From CAKZNE01 sp963976435 (lineage in GTDB: Bacteria; Bacteroidota; Bacteroidia; Flavobacteriales; Schleiferiaceae), in NCBI GenBank assembly GCA_963976435.1, contig CAXBKQ010000001.1, forward strand, positions 186,001-250,000: 64,000 nucleotides of DNA, given 5' to 3'. The notes beneath the pieces were generated by a model. It did no database searches, had not been told where the DNA came from, and saw nothing but the letters and a program-made list of their open reading frames with translations. Made by a program: the position numbers and the translations under genes. Within the stretch, counting starts at the first letter, position 1. The number at the start of each line of letters is the position of its first letter. Shown in pieces: positions 59,394 to 64,000 of the stretch.

Positions 59394-62300
59394 ATGGGAA
59401 AATTATTTAAAAGCATGATTCTTATCCTTATGATTTTTGAGGTTTCAGCCCAAAGTCAGCCAGGATCGATAAAGGGGCAGGTATATGAAATTCACAATGG
59501 CCAAAGGAATGGAATTCCTAGTGCTACTATAAAGCTATTTGATCAAGCCAATAATCATCTTAAGAATTTAAATACTGATTTTGATGGTAATTTTTCAATC
59601 AGCCCTCTCGCAGCAGGAAAGTACAATCTTGAGATTCACTCCTTAGGTAGTAAAACCCAAGCGGTAAAAGGGATTATTGTAAAACCTGGAAAGGCCACTT
59701 TATACGACATTGAAATAGTCCCAGAATCCAGCGAACTAGGAACTGTGGATATCATTTTTAAAAGGAAATTGGTAGAAGCGAATGAGGAAGGTTATGAAAT
59801 GGATGCCCAAGAGCTCGACGAAGCCCCTATCAGAACTATAGATCAAGTAGCGGTTTTAAGTCCGGATGCAACCCCAACTGCTGGTGGTGGGATAAGTATT
59901 AAAGGGGAAAGACCGGAGGCAACAGGCTATATTGTTGATGGAATGAAATTTAACAGACCACCAAACATTCCCCAAAAAGCAATTAAAAGTGTAAGTGTAA
60001 ACTCTTCTGGCCTAGCAGCTATTTATGGTGATGTACAAGGGGGGATTGTAAATACCCAAACAAGGGGGCCAAGTCCAATTTGGTTTGGAAATGCAGAAGT
60101 CTTAAGCTCCTCTCTTTTTGATAATTATGGATATAATTTAGCAGCCTTTACTATCGGCGGGCCTCTTCTCCAAGACGAGAAAAAAGGGACTTTAATTTCC
60201 TTTATGCTATCTACCGAATACGAAAGGAATGAAGAACCCGCCCCTTCTAGTGTGCCTTATGTTGGGATAGATAGAAACTACCTCAAAGATCTAGAAAATA
60301 CACCACTACAAATAAATCCAAATGGTAGAACTGTTTTTTATAGATCTGAATTTAGCACTGAAGATCAATTATCTGATATTGATAGAAGAAGAAATAGTAG
60401 TACAAACCAGCTGAGAATGATTGGAAACCTGAATTTTAGAACTAGTCGATTGACAAGCCTAACCCTGGGTGGAAGGCTTGAGTTGAATCGTGGAAAACAG
60501 GCGAATAATTTCAATCATATTTTTAATTATAAAACGAATTTAAATAGACAAACTACCGACTGGACCGCCAGAGCAAGATTTTTACAGAGTTTTGCCAAGG
60601 ACTCCACTAAAGAAAGCTTGTTTAAAAATGCTTATTACACCATTCAAGTAGACTATACCCGCTATAGTGGAAAAACAGAGGATAGCCGTTATGGTGAAGA
60701 TTTTTTCAAATATGGCCATATTGGTGAATTTGAAGTACTTACCGAAGCTTCTTATGCCTATGGACAAGATAGTGTTACTGGCTATTCTGGATTTATTTAC
60801 AATGGAGAAAGGCCTACAGGTATAGAATTTCGTCAAGGGAAAAGCAATACACTTAGAGGAAATTACACCCAAAATTACTTTGATTTAATGGAAGAATACC
60901 AAGGCTTGGAGGTTGGAACCATTGAAGAGCTTATTGGAAATAATATTCCTGTAAATGGTACTGGCCCAAGAAGTGTTTATGGCCTATGGGGCAGTCCAGG
61001 TGGCATTCAAGGTAATTTTAGCAAATTTCAGCAGAACCAATTTCGGATTACTGCTATGACCAGCTTTGAATATAAAAAGCATGCGATAATTGCTGGTTTT
61101 GAAGTAGAACAGAAATCCAATAGATTTTACAGTTTGGATGCAACAGGTTTATGGACTCAAATGAGATTATTACAAAACCTACCGAACCGAGAGCTAGATC
61201 TCGCAAACCCAATTGTGGTAAGAGATGCAAATGGAGTATATCAGGATACTATAAATTACAATTATGCCTATTCTCCAAATAATGCTAGTGCATTTGCAGA
61301 AAATGTTAGGATAGCAAATGGACTTGACCCCTATAATACAGATCAGATAAACATCATGAATATGGATCCAGGTCTTTTTAAACTCGATTTTTTTTCCGCC
61401 GATGAGTTGATCAACCCTGGAGGTAATACTTATGTAAATTATTATGGATACGACTATACTGGGAATATTACGGACCAGCAAACTAAAATCTCTGATTTTT
61501 TTACAACTAGAGATGAAAATGGAAATTTTAGCAGACCCGTTGCAGCTTTTGAACCTACCTATGTTGCAGGCTATATTCAGGATCAATTTGAATTTAGAGA
61601 ATTGTCTTTTAATGTTGGAATTAGAGTAGATCGATTTGATTTAAATCAAGAAGTTTTGAAAGATCCTTTTGTACTGTTCCCAACCTATAAGGTTAGAGAT
61701 TTAGCAAATTCTGAATTACCATCGGATGTTTTAAGTCAAATTCCTGCTAATGTTGGAGGTGATTATGTGGTATATGTAAGTAGTTTCGACTATGGCTCCA
61801 GCACTATTGTGGGCTTTAGAAACCCAGAAAATAACCAATGGTTTGATGCTAATGGGGATTTATTGACAGACCCACAAGATTTATCTGATGCCGCTGGAGG
61901 TGGAATAAAACCTATGTTATTAAGCCCTCCTTCAGAAGATTCTCAAGCTTTAGATCAATTAAATGGAGACTCATTTCAAGATTATGACCCTCAGGTGGTA
62001 GTCATGCCTCGTATTTCATTTAATTTTCCAATAAATGAGAACGCACTTTTTGTTGCTCATTACGATGTTTTATCCCAAAGACCTACCACTGGAGTTTCGA
62101 GGTTAGACCCTTTTGACTATCTAAACCTTTTGAACAAGGATGGTAGTGGAATTTTGAACAATCCTAATCTAAAACCTCAAATCACAACAGAATATGAACT
62201 AGGATTTAAACAAAAACTAACAGAGTCTAGCGCCTTGAAAATTTCAGCTTATTACAGGGAACTTAGAGATTTAGTACAAACTCGAGCATTTACTCAGGCC

Positions 62301-63011
62301 TACCCTATTACCTATATAGCTTATGACAATCTGGATTTTGCTACTACCAAAGGTCTCACTTTGGAATATGAACTGAGAAGAGTTCAAAATTTTAGGATGA
62401 GAGGGAATTATACTTTGAAGTTTGCTAGTGGTACTGGCTCTAATATAAACTCTGGTGCAGCATTGGCCAATTCTGGTCAGCCAAACCTTAGATATATTCT
62501 ACCCTTAGATTTTGAAAGAAGACATGAGTTTACGGTGAATATGGATTATAGAGTTCCAAATGGAAAGGGCCCTACCTGGTGGGATGTGAGGGTTTTTGAA
62601 AATGTAGGTCTAAACTTGTTGGTAACAGGTTTATCTGGAAATCCATACACCAAAAGAGTAGATTTTAGAGACAATGCCCAAATTGATGGTCAGGTAAATG
62701 GCGCACGTCTACCCTGGCAAATGACATTTGATGCGAAATTGAACAAGTTTTTTCCACTTTCAAAAAATAAGTCTTTTGAAGTGTATTTCCAGGTTTTCAA
62801 TTTATTCGATACTCAAAATATCACCGGAGTATATGCCTTTACAGGTAGTCCTGATGATAATGGATATTTGAGCTCTAGTGCGGCACAAGCACAGATTACA
62901 CAACAGGCGAGTGCAAGATCTTATGTGGATTTATACAATAGAGCCATAAACAATTCTGGATTTTATGGGCTACCAAGACGAATTAGACTAGGCTTGTCCT
63001 ATAATTTTTAA
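59394..63011 (+). CDS. TonB-dependent outer-membrane receptor with CarboxypepD-regulatory-like domain
   Basis: A 1205-residue receptor: signal peptide (MILILMIFEVSAQ), a carboxypeptidase-regulatory-like domain (~25-110, SIKGQVYEIHNGQRNGIPSA ... GNFSISPLAAGKYNLEI), a plug domain (~120-230, with IRTIDQVAVLSPDATP, GISIKGERPEATGYIVDGM and IYGDVQGGIVNT), and a long barrel ending in RRIRLGLSYNF. It imports a substrate using TonB energy. The substrate is not evident: no SusD-like lipoprotein or specific ABC partner lies beside it. A terminator follows 20 bp after the stop. The N-terminal domain is typical of Bacteroidota receptors. Confidence 0.92.
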   Translation: MGKLFKSMILILMIFEVSAQSQPGSIKGQVYEIHNGQRNGIPSATIKLFDQANNHLKNLNTDFDGNFSISPLAAGKYNLEIHSLGSKTQAVKGIIVKPGKATLYDIEIVPESSELGTVDIIFKRKLVEANEEGYEMDAQELDEAPIRTIDQVAVLSPDATPTAGGGISIKGERPEATGYIVDGMKFNRPPNIPQKAIKSVSVNSSGLAAIYGDVQGGIVNTQTRGPSPIWFGNAEVLSSSLFDNYGYNLAAFTIGGPLLQDEKKGTLISFMLSTEYERNEEPAPSSVPYVGIDRNYLKDLENTPLQINPNGRTVFYRSEFSTEDQLSDIDRRRNSSTNQLRMIGNLNFRTSRLTSLTLGGRLELNRGKQANNFNHIFNYKTNLNRQTTDWTARARFLQSFAKDSTKESLFKNAYYTIQVDYTRYSGKTEDSRYGEDFFKYGHIGEFEVLTEASYAYGQDSVTGYSGFIYNGERPTGIEFRQGKSNTLRGNYTQNYFDLMEEYQGLEVGTIEELIGNNIPVNGTGPRSVYGLWGSPGGIQGNFSKFQQNQFRITAMTSFEYKKHAIIAGFEVEQKSNRFYSLDATGLWTQMRLLQNLPNRELDLANPIVVRDANGVYQDTINYNYAYSPNNASAFAENVRIANGLDPYNTDQINIMNMDPGLFKLDFFSADELINPGGNTYVNYYGYDYTGNITDQQTKISDFFTTRDENGNFSRPVAAFEPTYVAGYIQDQFEFRELSFNVGIRVDRFDLNQEVLKDPFVLFPTYKVRDLANSELPSDVLSQIPANVGGDYVVYVSSFDYGSSTIVGFRNPENNQWFDANGDLLTDPQDLSDAAGGGIKPMLLSPPSEDSQALDQLNGDSFQDYDPQVVVMPRISFNFPINENALFVAHYDVLSQRPTTGVSRLDPFDYLNLLNKDGSGILNNPNLKPQITTEYELGFKQKLTESSALKISAYYRELRDLVQTRAFTQAYPITYIAYDNLDFATTKGLTLEYELRRVQNFRMRGNYTLKFASGTGSNINSGAALANSGQPNLRYILPLDFERRHEFTVNMDYRVPNGKGPTWWDVRVFENVGLNLLVTGLSGNPYTKRVDFRDNAQIDGQVNGARLPWQMTFDAKLNKFFPLSKNKSFEVYFQVFNLFDTQNITGVYAFTGSPDDNGYLSSSAAQAQITQQASARSYVDLYNRAINNSGFYGLPRRIRLGLSYNF

Positions 63012-63030
63012 TTGTCGCTTGTAGCTTTCC

Positions 63031-63070
63031 CAATGCCGGTCCATAATATAGGGGCTGGCATTGGTTTTTT
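63031..63070 (+). terminator. Terminator after the TonB receptor gene
   Basis: AATGCCGGTCC (63032-63042) pairs with GGGCTGGCATT (63052-63062) as an 11-bp stem with two G-U pairs, followed by a T-run ending at 63070. It lies before the convergent PKD protein's stop at 63082. Confidence 0.85.
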
Positions 63071-63081
63071 AGGTCCTCCAA

Positions 63082-64000
63082 TTACCTTTGTATCAGAACC
63101 TTTCTATGAAATCCTCCGCTGGATGATAGAACCTCTAAACTATAGAGCCCAATCGGAATATTACTTACATCCAGAGTTATTTCATTATTTAGTTTGCTTA
63201 TTTTTTGATTCAACAGCAGTTTTCCATCGCTAGAAAATAAATTCAGCTCAATTTCCTCCTTAAAATCATTCGTCCATGACAAATTTAAAGATTCGCTTGC
63301 TGGATTTGGAAATAGCTCAAAAGAGCTAATAAAATCAATTTCCTTTAATCCAATTTCATCCAATCGATATGATTTTTGAGATTTATCTGAACAAGCATTA
63401 TAGATAGTAAGGCTCACCAAATAACTCAAACTTGGCGTGGTGTAAATATGGCTCGGGCTTAGGCTTGAACTATCTTTTGGACTTCCATCTCCAAAATCCC
63501 AAACATATTTCGTTGCATTACTTGAGGCAGTACCATCAAAGTTTACATTCATACCATTTTGGGTAGTGCTAACTATAGTATAGGTCCAAAAAGCAGATGG
63601 TGCCAAACAGGTTTCTACAACTATGCTAATTTGGGATGTATCACCACAATCATTTTCCACTGTAAGTAGCACATTAAAAGTACCACCATTGGTGAATACA
63701 TGTTTACCATTTGCCACTAAAGAGCTGTCGCCATCTCCAAAATCCCAATGAAAATTATTAGCCCCAAATGAAGACTGAGCGTCAAAAAACAAAGTGTCGC
63801 CAGAAACAGAATAAGACAATGCTGCCACTATGCTATCACAAATGGTAATGGATTGACTAGTTGAAAAGGATCCACCACAGATATCGAATTTTTCCAGCTG
63901 AACAATATAGGTGCCCGGTGAAGAGTAAATATGATTAGGATTTGTGGAATTGATGAGAATAGCTGATCCATCACCAAAATTCCATCTTATAGAATCAGCT
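63082..64000 (-). CDS. PKD-repeat secreted protein with T9SS tail (5' end outside window)
   Basis: The frame is open to the right edge, so the start lies beyond base 64000. The visible part contains at least three PKD-type repeats with the family hallmark W-x-FGDG: HWDFGDGDSSLV, VWDFGDGSPKDSS and, upstream of the first visible Met, RWNFGDGS. It ends in a type A T9SS sorting domain (FELFPNPASESLNLSWTN ... GLYSLEVLSSSGGFHRKVLIQ). PKD repeats are extracellular Ig-like beta-sandwich modules in adhesins and enzymes. The function of this protein depends on the missing N-terminus. It is convergent with the TonB receptor. Confidence 0.88.
   Translation of the reverse strand, partial: ADSIRWNFGDGSAILINSTNPNHIYSSPGTYIVQLEKFDICGGSFSTSQSITICDSIVAALSYSVSGDTLFFDAQSSFGANNFHWDFGDGDSSLVANGKHVFTNGGTFNVLLTVENDCGDTSQISIVVETCLAPSAFWTYTIVSTTQNGMNVNFDGTASSNATKYVWDFGDGSPKDSSSLSPSHIYTTPSLSYLVSLTIYNACSDKSQKSYRLDEIGLKEIDFISSFELFPNPASESLNLSWTNDFKEEIELNLFSSDGKLLLNQKISKLNNEITLDVSNIPIGLYSLEVLSSSGGFHRKVLIQR

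Noticed and set aside
63012..63233. 73-codon plus-strand frame after the TonB receptor
   Set aside because: It runs through the terminator and antisense to the T9SS sorting domain of the PKD protein.
1..64000. CRISPR arrays, insertion sequences, prophage genes or tRNA/rRNA genes
   Set aside because: No regularly spaced repeat-spacer array, transposase, integrase, phage structural gene or cloverleaf-like sequence was seen when reading the window.

Overview
The window is a chromosomal segment from a member of the Bacteroidota, most likely a Flavobacteriales-type marine or environmental bacterium. The signs are type IX secretion (T9SS) C-terminal sorting domains on several secreted proteins, a large TonB-dependent receptor with a carboxypeptidase-regulatory-like N-terminus, many lipoproteins, family-restricted genes (DUF4835, DUF2911, DUF4199, DUF6588), the bamD-rpoZ-coaBC-DUF4835-recN cluster, start codons without Shine-Dalgarno sequences, and promoters resembling the Bacteroidota TTTG / TAnnTTTG consensus. 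No tRNA, rRNA, insertion sequence, prophage or CRISPR array was seen. Genes at both edges are cut: an HTH regulator on the left and a PKD/T9SS protein on the right.

Layout. 1-9.5 kb: regulator fragment, two lipoprotein genes (one a peptide deformylase homologue), topoisomerase III, a SulP anion transporter, and a tandem pair of GH113-like glycosidases. 9.7-17.7 kb: a DUF2911 protein, an LpxH-like phosphoesterase with a glycosyltransferase, then the housekeeping operon bamD-rpoZ-coaBC-DUF4835-recN. 17.9-21.6 kb: a possible cobalamin-related island, with a beta-propeller lipoprotein translationally coupled to a CobT homologue that lacks the catalytic glutamate, facing a FAD oxidoreductase plus DUF6580 membrane protein. 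21.7-29.2 kb: small metabolic and stress genes (XRE regulator, PhoD phosphatase, M14 peptidase, MazG-like, two VOC proteins, HPF, a TPR protein) and an 87-aa gene preceded by a three-copy 12-bp repeat. 29.3-35.2 kb: secreted proteins of unknown role and a GH25 lysozyme fused to a membrane domain. 35.3-39.7 kb: LytTR two-component pair, ABC-F protein, YjdM. 39.9-44.1 kb: an ECF sigma factor, a membrane-anchored barrel-like protein and a T9SS cargo in one tight operon. 44.1-50.7 kb: DUF4199, an ankyrin protein with its lipoprotein partner, an outer-membrane protein and a NarL-type two-component pair. 50.7-64 kb: an OMPLA-like barrel, a MocR/PNPOx divergent pair, a cold-shock protein divergent from a DEAD-box helicase, an M1 aminopeptidase with T9SS tail, an FMN reductase, a TonB receptor and the PKD/T9SS protein.

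The strongest unexplained signals are: (a) a bipartite element TTGGTAA-N6-TATCCGTAYTAA found with identical spacing upstream of two neighbouring envelope transcription units next to a NarL-type response regulator, suggesting a local regulon; (b) the sigma / transmembrane-barrel / T9SS-cargo operon; (c) the GH25 fusion with a complete lipoprotein signal, including a GTG codon, embedded inside it; (d) the propeller-CobT-like pair; and (e) a lipoprotein peptide deformylase. All functional statements come from reading translated sequence and from recalled family knowledge; no database search was run.
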